From Alitabrizicola rongguiensis (GTDB lineage Bacteria; Pseudomonadota; Alphaproteobacteria; Rhodobacterales; Rhodobacteraceae), in the NCBI RefSeq assembly GCF_021491355.1, contig NZ_JAKENF010000002.1, positions 682,001-746,000 on the forward strand: a DNA stretch of 64,000 nucleotides, read 5' to 3'. The notes beneath the pieces are model-generated. The model was not told where the DNA came from, searched no databases, and saw only the letters and a list, made by a program, of their open reading frames with translations. Both the position numbers and the translations under genes were made by a program. Positions within the stretch are counted from its first letter, which is position 1; every line of letters starts with the position of its first letter. Positions 1 to 7,942 of the stretch are shown here, piece by piece.

Positions 1-755
1 GGGTAAAGCGGACGCATCCGCCGGCCGTCGAACTTTGCGGTGGCAGAAAAGGCGATGTGGTGAATGTCGAGGTTCAACCCCATGCCGATGGCGTCGGTCG
101 CGACCAGGTAATCAACGTCGCCATTCTGGTAGAGTGCGACCTGCGCGTTGCGGGTCCGGGGCGAGAGTGCCCCCATCACCACGGCGCAACCACCCTTTTG
201 CCGGCGGATCAACTCGGCGATGGCATAGACATTTTCGACCGAAAAGCCGACGATTGCACTTCTGGGGGGCATCCGGCTTATCTTCTTCGAACCCGCCCAG
301 CTAAGTTGCGACAGACGGTCCCGTTTCATGAAGGTCACATGGGGCACCAGCGCCGCAATGGCGCCGCGCATCGTCTCCGAGCCGAGGAACAGCGTCTCGT
401 GCAGCCCCCGCGCCCGCAGAAGACGGTCGGTGAAGACGTGCCCGCGCTCGGCATCGGCACAGAGCTGGATCTCGTCCACAGCCACGAAATCCGCGCCGAT
501 CTCGAGCGGCATCGCCTCGACAGTGCAGACCCAGTACTGCGTCCGCTCCGGCACGATCCGCTCTTCACCCGTCACCAGAGCCACCACCGAGGGGCCGCGC
601 TGCGCAACGATCCGATCATAAACCTCGCGCGCAAGCAGGCGCAGCGGCAGGCCGATGACGCCGGTGCGATGGGCCAGCATCCGCTCGATGGCGTAATGGG
701 TCTTTCCCGTGTTGGTCGGGCCAAGGACCGCAACGATCCTCGCATTCTCGCGCAT
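1..755 (-). CDS. SUV3-like RNA/DNA helicase, 3' end outside window (partial)
   Basis: The first 251 residues of a superfamily 2 helicase are read leftward from the ATG at 755 and run off the window edge. The N-terminus carries a Walker A loop (GPTNTGKT, about residues 12-19). A DEIQ Walker B box (AVDEIQLC) lies near residue 93. A late motif (YLVATDAIGMGLNL, about residues 219-232) matches helicase motif V. DEIQ rather than DEAD/DEAH, with this P-loop, is the mark of the mitochondrial SUV3/alphaproteobacterial relatives, which unwind RNA and act in RNA turnover. The TPR gene lies 21 bases upstream on the same strand, so the two are probably cotranscribed. The family call is firm; the exact substrate is not known from sequence. 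Confidence 0.85.
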   Translation of the reverse strand, partial: MRENARIVAVLGPTNTGKTHYAIERMLAHRTGVIGLPLRLLAREVYDRIVAQRGPSVVALVTGEERIVPERTQYWVCTVEAMPLEIGADFVAVDEIQLCADAERGHVFTDRLLRARGLHETLFLGSETMRGAIAALVPHVTFMKRDRLSQLSWAGSKKISRMPPRSAIVGFSVENVYAIAELIRRQKGGCAVVMGALSPRTRNAQVALYQNGDVDYLVATDAIGMGLNLDIHHIAFSATAKFDGRRMRPLY

Positions 756-776
756 GGGGATTCGGGCCTTCGGGGG

Positions 777-1337
777 TTAAAGTTCCTGTCCGCCGGTTTC
801 GGCTTCCAGCCGTTCAACCGACTCCTTGGCGTTCTGAAGCCAGGGGTCAACTTCGAGCGCCGCCTTGTAGGCCGCGATGGCGCGCTGCTTGTCGCCGAGC
901 TCCTCGAAGATCATCCCCAGACCGGACAGAGCGCCAAAATGTCGGGGATTGAGCGTCAGGGTCTTGGCGATCGCGTCGATCGACGGGCCGAACTCGCCCG
1001 CATCGTAATAGGCGGTGGCAAGCGCATTCCAGCCTTCGGCAAAATCCGGGGCATGGTCTACCAGTGCGGTCAGATGTTCGATGGCGGCCTGGGTGTCGCC
1101 TTCTTCCATCGCCTTGCGGCCGCGGATCAGCAAGAGGTCCATCGCGGGCGAACCGCTCTTGGACCATTCGTTCCAGATCTCCTGCTCTATGTCGGGTGCG
1201 CTGGTCGGATCGGCGTCCTGCAGCTTGTCAAAAAGCTCGTCAAGCCGCTCGGTCTGCCCCATGGCAGGCAGAGTCGCGGCGGCGAGAAGCAGAAATGCCG
1301 CAACGATACGATTGAACAGGGTCTGTCGCGCTTTCAT
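777..1337 (-). CDS. Exported TPR-repeat protein
   Basis: This is a 186-residue protein with a classic signal peptide: a basic start (MKARQTLFNR), a hydrophobic core and a cleavage site near AMG-Q at about residue 27. The mature part holds about three tetratricopeptide repeats between residues 68 and 170 (for example AIEHLTALVDHAPDFAEGWN and AIAAYKAALEVDP). TPR domains are protein-binding scaffolds. The protein should be periplasmic. It is encoded just upstream of the SUV3-like helicase. No catalytic motif is visible, so its function is not assigned beyond a periplasmic TPR scaffold. Confidence 0.8.
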   Translation of the reverse strand: MKARQTLFNRIVAAFLLLAAATLPAMGQTERLDELFDKLQDADPTSAPDIEQEIWNEWSKSGSPAMDLLLIRGRKAMEEGDTQAAIEHLTALVDHAPDFAEGWNALATAYYDAGEFGPSIDAIAKTLTLNPRHFGALSGLGMIFEELGDKQRAIAAYKAALEVDPWLQNAKESVERLEAETGGQEL

Positions 1338-1404
1338 AACATTGCAAGTGTAGCGGAGGACCGGCGGATTACCATATCTCCCCGGTCACGATTGGAGGAA
1401 ATGC

Positions 1405-1692
1405 ATGAGCGATGTGATCGAGGCGGCCGTGGCGGCCCTGTCGAAGCGGGTGTCCGGAGGGTTTGACGGCGTGGCGAAGTTCGTCCTGACCGACGAAGGC
1501 GCCATCATGATCGACGGATCGGGCGTACGCGCCGGCGATGACGAGGCCGACGTGACGCTGACGGCCACGCCCGAGGTGTTCCGGGCGATCCTGGAAGGCA
1601 AGTTGAACCCGACGATGGCCTTCATGTCCGGCAAGCTGAAGGTCGACGGCTCGATGGGCATTGCGATGAAGCTGGGCTCGGTCCTGTCCTGA
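1405..1692 (+). CDS. SCP2 sterol-binding domain protein
   Basis: This is a 95-residue single-domain protein of the SCP2 (sterol carrier protein 2) fold. The hallmark C-terminal half is present: a strand run (ADVTLTATPEVFRAILEG), then NPTMAFMSGKLKVDGSMGIAMKL. SCP2 domains bind lipids or acyl-CoA in a hydrophobic tunnel. A strong GGAGGA ribosome site lies 8 bases before the ATG. A lipase-like hydrolase starts 3 bases after its stop codon, so the pair is probably one lipid-related transcription unit. Confidence 0.88.
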   Translation: MSDVIEAAVAALSKRVSGGFDGVAKFVLTDEGAIMIDGSGVRAGDDEADVTLTATPEVFRAILEGKLNPTMAFMSGKLKVDGSMGIAMKLGSVLS

Positions 1693-1695
1693 ACG

Positions 1696-2631
1696 ATGCG
1701 TGAGCCGGCGCCATTTCACGCCGCGCTAGCGGAAGGGCCGTCCGGCGGCCACGCAACGTGGTTCCGGGCCGCCGATGGCGTGCGGCTTCGCGCGGTGATC
1801 TGGCCGGAGGGGAAGAAGGGGACGGTCCTGATTCTTCCCGGCCGGTCGGAATCGGCCGAAAAATACGGTCGCACCGCAACGGAGCTGGCCGAACTTGGCT
1901 TTGCCTCGGTCTCGCTCGACTGGCGAGGGCAGGGGCTGGCCGACCGCCTGCTGCCGGTGGCGATGCAGGGCCATGTCGGGCGGTTCCGTGACTATCAGCT
2001 TGACCTGCAGGCCCTGGTCGAACTGGTCGGGCGGCTCCACCTGCCGAAACCGCTGTTCCTGCTGGCTCATTCCATGGGCGGATGCATTGCCTTCCGCGCT
2101 CTGTCCGAAGGGCTGGAGGTCAAGGCAGCGGTTCTGACCGCGCCCATGTGGGGCATCCGTATCCAGCCCGCCATACGCCCCTTTGTCGGGGCGCTGGCGG
2201 CCAGTGCGCGCATCCCCAAGTTCGGCCAGCGCCTGGCGCCGGGCACGTCACTCGAATGCTATGCGGCAACGGTTGCCTTCGAACAGAACCACCTGACCTG
2301 CGACGCCGACATGTTCGCCTATCTTCAGCGACAGGTGCGGCACGTGCCGGAACTCGGCCTTGGCGGCCCCAGCCTTCACTGGGCGGCCGAGGCCCTGCGC
2401 GAATGCCGCGCGATCCGCGCGTTGCCCGCGCCGAAGGTGCCCGCCGTCACCTTCCTCGGCACGCGCGAGCAGATCGTCGATTCGAAGGCGATCCATACAA
2501 GGATGCGCCGTTGGCCGGGCAGCCGACTTGATCTGGTCGAGGGGGCCCAGCACGAAATCCTGATGGAGACGCGGCCCGTTCGGGAGCGACTGCTTGGCGC
2601 GCTGAACCAGCTTTTCGAAAGCACGACCTGA
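1696..2631 (+). CDS. Alpha/beta hydrolase, lysophospholipase (PldB-like)
   Basis: A 311-residue serine hydrolase of the lysophospholipase/monoacylglycerol lipase group. The nucleophile elbow AHSMGG puts the catalytic Ser at residue 126. The oxyanion region is seen in LILPGRSESAEKYG (about 45-58), and a late GAQHE supplies the probable catalytic His. No signal peptide is visible, so it is probably cytoplasmic or membrane-peripheral. It follows the SCP2 protein by 3 bases, which suggests coordinated lysolipid binding and hydrolysis. The true substrate is not shown by sequence. Confidence 0.85.
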   Translation: MREPAPFHAALAEGPSGGHATWFRAADGVRLRAVIWPEGKKGTVLILPGRSESAEKYGRTATELAELGFASVSLDWRGQGLADRLLPVAMQGHVGRFRDYQLDLQALVELVGRLHLPKPLFLLAHSMGGCIAFRALSEGLEVKAAVLTAPMWGIRIQPAIRPFVGALAASARIPKFGQRLAPGTSLECYAATVAFEQNHLTCDADMFAYLQRQVRHVPELGLGGPSLHWAAEALRECRAIRALPAPKVPAVTFLGTREQIVDSKAIHTRMRRWPGSRLDLVEGAQHEILMETRPVRERLLGALNQLFESTT

Positions 2632-2725
2632 CAAGGCCACACATCGGGTTTTCCTCGAGGGGAGTTTCCTAGAGCCTTCCGGGGACCTAGGGCCACGCAG
2701 CGTTCCCGGCTCGATCGATACCCGC

Positions 2726-3451
2726 TCAGATGCTGATCTGCGCGAAACCCTCGCGCAACGCCTTCGACCACGCCTCGCTCATCGCCTTGAACTGCGCGTC
2801 CCCGGCCTCGATCCGCCGCCGCGTTCCGACGCGGCACTGGTCCTTCTCGATCGTCATCAGGTCCAGCGGCATGCCGACCGACAGGTTCGACCGCAGCGTT
2901 GAATCCATCGACAGAAGCACCGCCTTCTGGGCATCGGTAAGGCTCGTCGAAGGTTTGACCACCCGGTCCAGGATCGGCTTGCCATACTTGTGTTCGCCAA
3001 TCTGCAGGAAGGGGGTATCCTCGGTCGCCTCGATGAAATTGCCCTCGGGATAGATCAGGAACATCCGCATGTCCCCGCCCCGGCGCTGCCCCGCGACGAT
3101 CATCGAGGCCGAGGCGCCCTGGTTCATCGCCGCCAACTTCTCGTCGATGTCGCGACGTACGGCAGCGAGCGTGTTGCCGACGATCTCTGCGACCTTAAGC
3201 ATTGTCGGCGCCTTCATGATCGAAGTCGTCTCGGTCGCGTCTACGTCCTCGATCGCCTCCTTGAGACGCGCGATCGTGGTCTGGGTCACAGACAGGCTGC
3301 CAGCTGTCAGGATGGTGATGACCCGTTCGCCCGGAACCTCGAAAACGAACATCTTGCGATAGGTCGCGATATTGTCGAGCCCGGCATTGGTGCGTGTGTC
3401 AGACAAAAGCACCATGCCCTGATTGAGCAGCAGTCCGACGCAGTAGGTCAT
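2726..3451 (-). CDS. Anbu proteasome-type peptidase
   Basis: A 241-residue member of the Anbu (ancestral beta subunit) family of self-compartmentalising proteasome-like enzymes. After removal of Met the chain begins TYCVGLLL. This gives an N-terminal Thr nucleophile with Asp17 (SDTRTN) and Lys32 (TYRKM) at the spacing expected for an Ntn-hydrolase active site. It is the last gene of a four-gene minus-strand operon (ATP-grasp, alpha-E, transglutaminase, Anbu), the association reported for this family. Anbu assembles into an open ring or helical oligomer. Its natural substrate and the purpose of the operon remain unknown. Confidence 0.93.
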   Translation of the reverse strand: MTYCVGLLLNQGMVLLSDTRTNAGLDNIATYRKMFVFEVPGERVITILTAGSLSVTQTTIARLKEAIEDVDATETTSIMKAPTMLKVAEIVGNTLAAVRRDIDEKLAAMNQGASASMIVAGQRRGGDMRMFLIYPEGNFIEATEDTPFLQIGEHKYGKPILDRVVKPSTSLTDAQKAVLLSMDSTLRSNLSVGMPLDLMTIEKDQCRVGTRRRIEAGDAQFKAMSEAWSKALREGFAQISI

Positions 3452-3493
3452 CCATCCCTCTTTCCGCCGCTCTTGCGGCGACAGGGCGAGAGC

Positions 3494-4303
3494 CTATTGC
3501 TGGACAGCCTGGACTGCAACCGTCACATCCAGGATTTCGGCCGCCGAACCGCGCGAAATTCCACGAATCGGCGCTGCATCCTGTGCATCGAGCCCCGACC
3601 CCAACCGGATATAGCGTTCATCCGGGCAGCAGCCATTGGCCGGATCGAACCCGATCCAGCCCAACCCCTCGATCCAGACCTCGGCCCAGGCGTGAGCGGC
3701 CTCGTGCGGCTCGCCGTCCCCGCTGGCGTGCAGGTAGCCCGAGACATAGCGAGCTGGCAGATCGTTGCGCCTTGCTATGGCGATCAGCGCATGGGCGTGG
3801 TCCTGGCAAACGCCTTCCCCCAGGGCCAAAGCCTCGGCCGCGGTCGTATGCGCAGCGGTGACGCCCGGCTCGTAGTTTATCGCTTCGCTGACGGCAGCAC
3901 AAAGCCGGTGTGCCGCGTCGAGCCGATCCGTTGCGCCTTCGGCAGCCGCGGCGAGTTCGGCAAGAGCCGCGTCGACTTCGGTCGGAGCCGTGGCGTTCAG
4001 ATAGGCCTCGCGGGGGATCGTCTCCTTATGGCCGCGCAGGAGGCCGGTCAGGTCTATCGTCTCGACCTTGCCGCGGACCGAGACGATCACCTCGCTGACT
4101 GGCCCGGTCACGGTCCAGGCCTGCACCCAGTCCCCGGCCCCATCGCGAAAGCCGCCGCCCTTCTGGCCGTCACTGACCTCAACCGACCAGTCCAGCACCT
4201 TCTGTCCGTCAAAGATCGACGGCGTCAGGCGATGGCTTTGCACGATCCCGCGCACCGGCAGCGTGTAGCGATAGACTGTCCTGTGATCGACGCTGAGGAT
4301 CAT
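3494..4303 (-). CDS. Transglutaminase-like cysteine peptidase of the Anbu operon
   Basis: A 269-residue protein with the bacterial transglutaminase N-terminal beta domain (residues 1-80) and a papain-like transglutaminase core. The probable triad is Cys166 (GEGVCQDHA), His204 (EAAHAWAEVW) and Asp220 (GFDPANG). Such enzymes in bacteria are mostly amidases or proteases rather than cross-linkers. Its ATG overlaps the stop of the alpha-E gene by 4 bases, so translation is probably coupled. It ends 42 bases before Anbu. No signal peptide is seen, so it should act in the cytoplasm with Anbu. Confidence 0.92.
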   Translation of the reverse strand: MILSVDHRTVYRYTLPVRGIVQSHRLTPSIFDGQKVLDWSVEVSDGQKGGGFRDGAGDWVQAWTVTGPVSEVIVSVRGKVETIDLTGLLRGHKETIPREAYLNATAPTEVDAALAELAAAAEGATDRLDAAHRLCAAVSEAINYEPGVTAAHTTAAEALALGEGVCQDHAHALIAIARRNDLPARYVSGYLHASGDGEPHEAAHAWAEVWIEGLGWIGFDPANGCCPDERYIRLGSGLDAQDAAPIRGISRGSAAEILDVTVAVQAVQQ

Positions 4304-5253
4304 CTCACGTCCCCGCTCAGATAGGCTTCATGCACCAGGTGACCAAGCCGACCGGTTTCGAGGATGAAGCGGGTCAGGAATTCGTGCATTCCTTCGTCGA
4401 ACACCGCCTCGACCGTGCCATCCTGCAGCTCGGCCAGCATGTTCCGCGCCATGCTCTGCGCCTCAGTCGATCTGCCGTATCCGCGCGCGAGCCGGTGCAG
4501 ATGCTCGTTCGTCCCGTAAGCACAGGAGATCAGCGAGCGCGGGCATTGCGGGTTCAGGATCAGGAAATGCGCGATCTTGCGCGCCGTCACCTCGCCGCCA
4601 TAGGCCCAGTGGAAGGCGCGGTGCGCCGACATCGCGCGCAGCAGCGTCGTCCATTGGTAGTTGTCGAGGCCCGAGCCAACGAACTCCACCCGCGGCAGCA
4701 GAACATAATATTTAACGTCCATCAGGCGCGCGGTGTTGTCAGCCCGTTCCAGATGATAGCCGAGGTTCAGGAAATCCCAACCGTCGTTACGCAAAAGCGT
4801 AGCGTCGATCGCGCCCCGCACCATCGCCGAATGGCGCATCGTCCATTCGGTCAGGCGGCTCAGTTCCAGCTCGCTGCGCGGTTTGCGTTCAAGCTCGCGC
4901 AGTTCCTGGTAGGCGGTATTGATCGCGTCCCACACCTGTGTCGTCAGCGCCGTGCGCACGATGCGCGCATTCTCCCGTGCCCGAAACAGGCAGGAGGCGA
5001 CGGACGAAACATTGTCGCGGTCGAAGAACATGTAGCTTTCGATGTTGCGCTGCACCGGGTCGCCATACTTGTGGGCAAAGCCCAAGGCAGTCCCCGAAGC
5101 CTGCAACAGGCTGTCCCACTCGCTGCGGTAGCCATGCCCTGACGAGGGCAGTAGCGCGATGCGCGCGCCCACTTCCAGCAGGCGCGCCGTGGTCTCGGCC
5201 CGCTCCATGTAACGGGCAATCCAGTAAAGATTGTCTGCGGTCCGGCTCAGCAT
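4300..5253 (-). CDS. Alpha-E domain protein of the Anbu operon
   Basis: A 317-residue all-helical alpha-E domain protein. The family signature is the opening MLSRTADNLYWIARYMERAE, followed by evenly spaced charged helices (for example YHLERADNTARLMDVKYYVLL near residue 190). The family has no established catalytic activity. It is found almost always beside a circularly permuted ATP-grasp enzyme and a transglutaminase, and has been proposed to take part in peptide synthesis or modification. It starts 4 bases after the ATP-grasp stop and overlaps the transglutaminase by 4 bases. Confidence 0.92.
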   Translation of the reverse strand: MLSRTADNLYWIARYMERAETTARLLEVGARIALLPSSGHGYRSEWDSLLQASGTALGFAHKYGDPVQRNIESYMFFDRDNVSSVASCLFRARENARIVRTALTTQVWDAINTAYQELRELERKPRSELELSRLTEWTMRHSAMVRGAIDATLLRNDGWDFLNLGYHLERADNTARLMDVKYYVLLPRVEFVGSGLDNYQWTTLLRAMSAHRAFHWAYGGEVTARKIAHFLILNPQCPRSLISCAYGTNEHLHRLARGYGRSTEAQSMARNMLAELQDGTVEAVFDEGMHEFLTRFILETGRLGHLVHEAYLSGDVR

Positions 5254-5257
5254 ATCG

Positions 5258-6688
5258 TCACTCCGCCAGCACCCAGGTATCCTTGACGCCCCCGCCCTGG
5301 GACGAGTTGACGACCAGCGATCCCTCCTTGAGCGCCACTCGGGTCAGCCCGCCGGGGACCAGCTCGATACGCTCGCCGACAAGGCAATAGGGGCGCAGGT
5401 CCACGTGACGCGGCGCGATGCCCTGCTCGACAAAGGTTGGCACGGTCGACAGGGCCAGCGTCGGCTGGGCGATGTAGTTTCCGGGGTCGGCCTTGATCCG
5501 GTCGGCAAAGCCCGCGATCTGCTCGGCGGTCGATTTCGGCCCGACGAGCATCCCGTATCCGCCCGAGCCGTGGACCTCCTTCACGACAAGCTCGCCCAGA
5601 TTCTCCAGCACATACTTGCAGTCATCGGCCTTGGCGCACTGCCATGTGGGCACGTTCTGCAGGATCGGTTCCTCGCCCAGATAGAAGCGGATCATCTCGG
5701 GCACGAAGGTGTACACGGCCTTGTCGTCGGCGACACCGGCCCCCGGCGCCGAGCAGATCGAGACGCCGCCCGATCGGTAGACATCCATCAGTCCCGGCAC
5801 ACCCAGCATCGAATCCGGGCGGAAGCACAGCGGGTCGATATAGGCGTCGTCGATCCGGCGATAGATCACGTCCACCTTGCGCGGGCCTTCGGTCGTGCGC
5901 ATCCAGACGAATTCGCCCTCGACGAACAGATCCTGCCCCTCGACCAGTTCGACACCCATCAAGTCGGCAAGGAAGCTGTGTTCGTAATAGGCACTGTTGA
6001 AATGGCCCGGTGTCAGGATGACGATTGTCGGCTCGCTGTTGCATTTCGGCGGCGCCACGCTGGCCAGCGTCCGGCGCAGGAGGTCGGGGTAGCGGTCCAC
6101 CGGTTCGATGCGGTTCTCGCGGAACAGTTCAGGGAACATCCGCATCATGATCTCGCGGTTTTCCAGCATGTAGCTGACGCCCGAAGGCGTGCGGCAGTTG
6201 TCCTCGAGCACGAAGAACTCGTCCGGGCCGGTCCGCACGAGGTCGATCCCGACAATATGAGAGTAGACGCCCTTGGGCGGCACGATCCCCGCCACGGCCT
6301 TTTCATAGGCGTCGTTCTGATAGACGAGCCGCGCCGGAATGCGCCCCGCGCGCACGATCTCGCCCCGGCCATAGACATCAAGAAGGAAGGCGTTCAGCGC
6401 CCGCGCCCGCTGCTTGATTCCGCGTTCCAGCCGGGTCCATTCAGCATTGGTGAAGACGCGCGGAAACATGTCGAAGGGGATCAGCCGGTCCGGGTCGCCC
6501 CCCTCGCCATAGACGGCGAAGGTAATCCCGATCCGGCGGAACAGCGATTCCGCCTCGGCCTGTTTCATCTGGCGCAATTCAGCGGGCATCGAACGGGTCC
6601 AGTCCTCGAGCCGCGCATACGGCAGTCGGACGGTGTCGCTCTGGTACATCTCGTTGAAGTAGGTGGTCAAAGCAGAGGCTTCCCCCAT
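5258..6688 (-). CDS. Circularly permuted type 2 ATP-grasp protein
   Basis: First gene of the Anbu operon, encoding 476 residues from the ATG at 6688. An in-frame TTG at 6787 would add 33 residues. The inner ATG is preferred because family proteins begin close to the conserved YFNEMY segment and an AGGGA lies just before it. The sequence has the permuted ATP-grasp features: a nucleotide-binding region with GIDLVRTGPDEFFVLEDNCRTPSG in the middle and KEVHGSGGYGMLVGP towards the end. ATP-grasp enzymes form carboxylate-amine bonds through an acyl phosphate. Here the presumed product is a peptide or peptide-like tag, which is inference from the operon. Confidence 0.9.
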   Translation of the reverse strand: MGEASALTTYFNEMYQSDTVRLPYARLEDWTRSMPAELRQMKQAEAESLFRRIGITFAVYGEGGDPDRLIPFDMFPRVFTNAEWTRLERGIKQRARALNAFLLDVYGRGEIVRAGRIPARLVYQNDAYEKAVAGIVPPKGVYSHIVGIDLVRTGPDEFFVLEDNCRTPSGVSYMLENREIMMRMFPELFRENRIEPVDRYPDLLRRTLASVAPPKCNSEPTIVILTPGHFNSAYYEHSFLADLMGVELVEGQDLFVEGEFVWMRTTEGPRKVDVIYRRIDDAYIDPLCFRPDSMLGVPGLMDVYRSGGVSICSAPGAGVADDKAVYTFVPEMIRFYLGEEPILQNVPTWQCAKADDCKYVLENLGELVVKEVHGSGGYGMLVGPKSTAEQIAGFADRIKADPGNYIAQPTLALSTVPTFVEQGIAPRHVDLRPYCLVGERIELVPGGLTRVALKEGSLVVNSSQGGGVKDTWVLAE

Positions 6689-6831
6689 CGGTCCCTGAAG
6701 CCAGTTAATCAGCCCGACATGCGCCGCGAAAGGCCCCAAACCACCAATCAAGGGTGCGACATGTGCATTCGCCACTTTTTTGGGCAATCGCAGCCGCTGG
6801 CCGTGTTCGCGCCAGACGCTATCCTTGGCTC

Positions 6832-7866
6832 ATGGCCCAGCAACCGCTCCTGACCTTCACCGACCGCGGCATCTGCTGCCCCGAGGGCGGATTCTACATC
6901 GACCCCTGGCGGCCGGTCGGTCGTGCGCTCATCACCCACGGCCATTCCGACCACGCCCGGCCCGGCCACGGCGCCTATCTTGCCACCGATGCCGCCGCCC
7001 CGGTCATTCGCCACCGGCTTGGTCCGATCCGGCTCGAGACGATCGGCTTCGGCGAGACCCGGCAGATCGGCGGCGTCACCGTCTCGTTCCATCCGGCGGG
7101 CCATGTGCCCGGCTCGGCGCAGATCCGGATCGAGCGCGGGGGCGAGGTCTGGGTGGTTTCAGGCGATTACAAAACTGAGCCTGACGGTCTGTCCGAACCC
7201 TTCGAGCCGGTCCTCTGCCATACCTTCATCAGCGAATGCACCTTCGGCCTGCCGGTCTTCCGATGGGCTCCGCAGCCAGAGGTGATGGCAAGAATCAATC
7301 GCTGGTGGGCGGCGAATGCCGCCGAAGGACGCATGTCTATCCTGGGCGCCTATGCGCTTGGGAAGGCACAGCGGCTGATGGCGGGGCTCGATCCCGGCAT
7401 CGGTCCTCTCCTGACCCATGGCGCGGTCGAGGAAACCACGGCGATCCTGCGCGCGCAGGGCTATCCCTTGCCCGCCACAACCCGCGTCACGGCAGGCATC
7501 GACGCGAAATCCCATCCCGGCGCCCTGGTCATTGCCCCGCCGGGAGCCGAAGCGACACCCTGGGCCAACCGCTTCGGTGGTTATGCCAGCGCCTTTGTAT
7601 CGGGCTGGATGCAGATACGCGGGATCCGCCGCCGTCGCGGCGCCTCGACCGGCTTCGTCCTGTCGGACCACGCCGATTGGCCAGGCTTGAATACTGCCAT
7701 CCGCGAAACCGGCGCGACGCGGGTCTATGTCACCCATGGCTATACGCAGATCTTTCGTCGCTGGCTGGCGGATCAGGGCTACGACGCCGGCATCGTCGCG
7801 ACCGAGTATGAAGGCGAAGGCATCGAAGCGCCCGCCGATCCCCTGGTGGAGGCGGCAGCAGAATGA
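6832..7866 (+). CDS. Ligase-associated DNA exonuclease (metallo-beta-lactamase fold)
   Basis: A 344-residue metallo-beta-lactamase/beta-CASP nuclease of the ligase-associated exonuclease family. The metal-binding HGHSDHARPGH (about residues 37-47) and SGDYKTEPDG (about 114-123) are visible. A late FVLSDHADWPG (about 279-289) corresponds to the beta-CASP histidine region. It should act on DNA ends that the ligase then seals. The start at 6832 is chosen because the family begins with a short FTDRGICC-like segment. A TATCCT box only 6 bases before the ATG hints at a leaderless or near-leaderless transcript. The ATP-dependent ligase follows after 76 bases. Confidence 0.9.
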   Translation: MAQQPLLTFTDRGICCPEGGFYIDPWRPVGRALITHGHSDHARPGHGAYLATDAAAPVIRHRLGPIRLETIGFGETRQIGGVTVSFHPAGHVPGSAQIRIERGGEVWVVSGDYKTEPDGLSEPFEPVLCHTFISECTFGLPVFRWAPQPEVMARINRWWAANAAEGRMSILGAYALGKAQRLMAGLDPGIGPLLTHGAVEETTAILRAQGYPLPATTRVTAGIDAKSHPGALVIAPPGAEATPWANRFGGYASAFVSGWMQIRGIRRRRGASTGFVLSDHADWPGLNTAIRETGATRVYVTHGYTQIFRRWLADQGYDAGIVATEYEGEGIEAPADPLVEAAAE

Positions 7867-7928
7867 ACTCCGTTTTCATTCTTTCGTTCGGAAGCATCCT
7901 CGCGGGGCGCGGGGGGCAGGAAGCCCCC
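7860..7928 (+). other. Two hairpins between exonuclease and ligase genes
   Basis: An 8-base perfect stem (AGAATGAA/TTCATTCT, 7860-7867 with 7875-7882) straddles the exonuclease stop codon. It is followed by a GGGGGC/GCCCCC stem (7912-7917 with 7923-7928). Neither has a clean T tract. They may protect or partly terminate the upstream message. The function is inferred only. Confidence 0.4.
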
Positions 7929-7942
7929 TGTCGCGACCAGCC

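Noticed and set aside
57-1466. A 469-residue opposite-strand open frame
   Set aside because: It is antisense to the helicase and TPR genes and has low-complexity arginine/glycine composition typical of GC-rich shadows.
5231-6853. A 540-residue plus-strand open frame
   Set aside because: It lies antisense to the ATP-grasp gene, whose motifs and operon context are clear.
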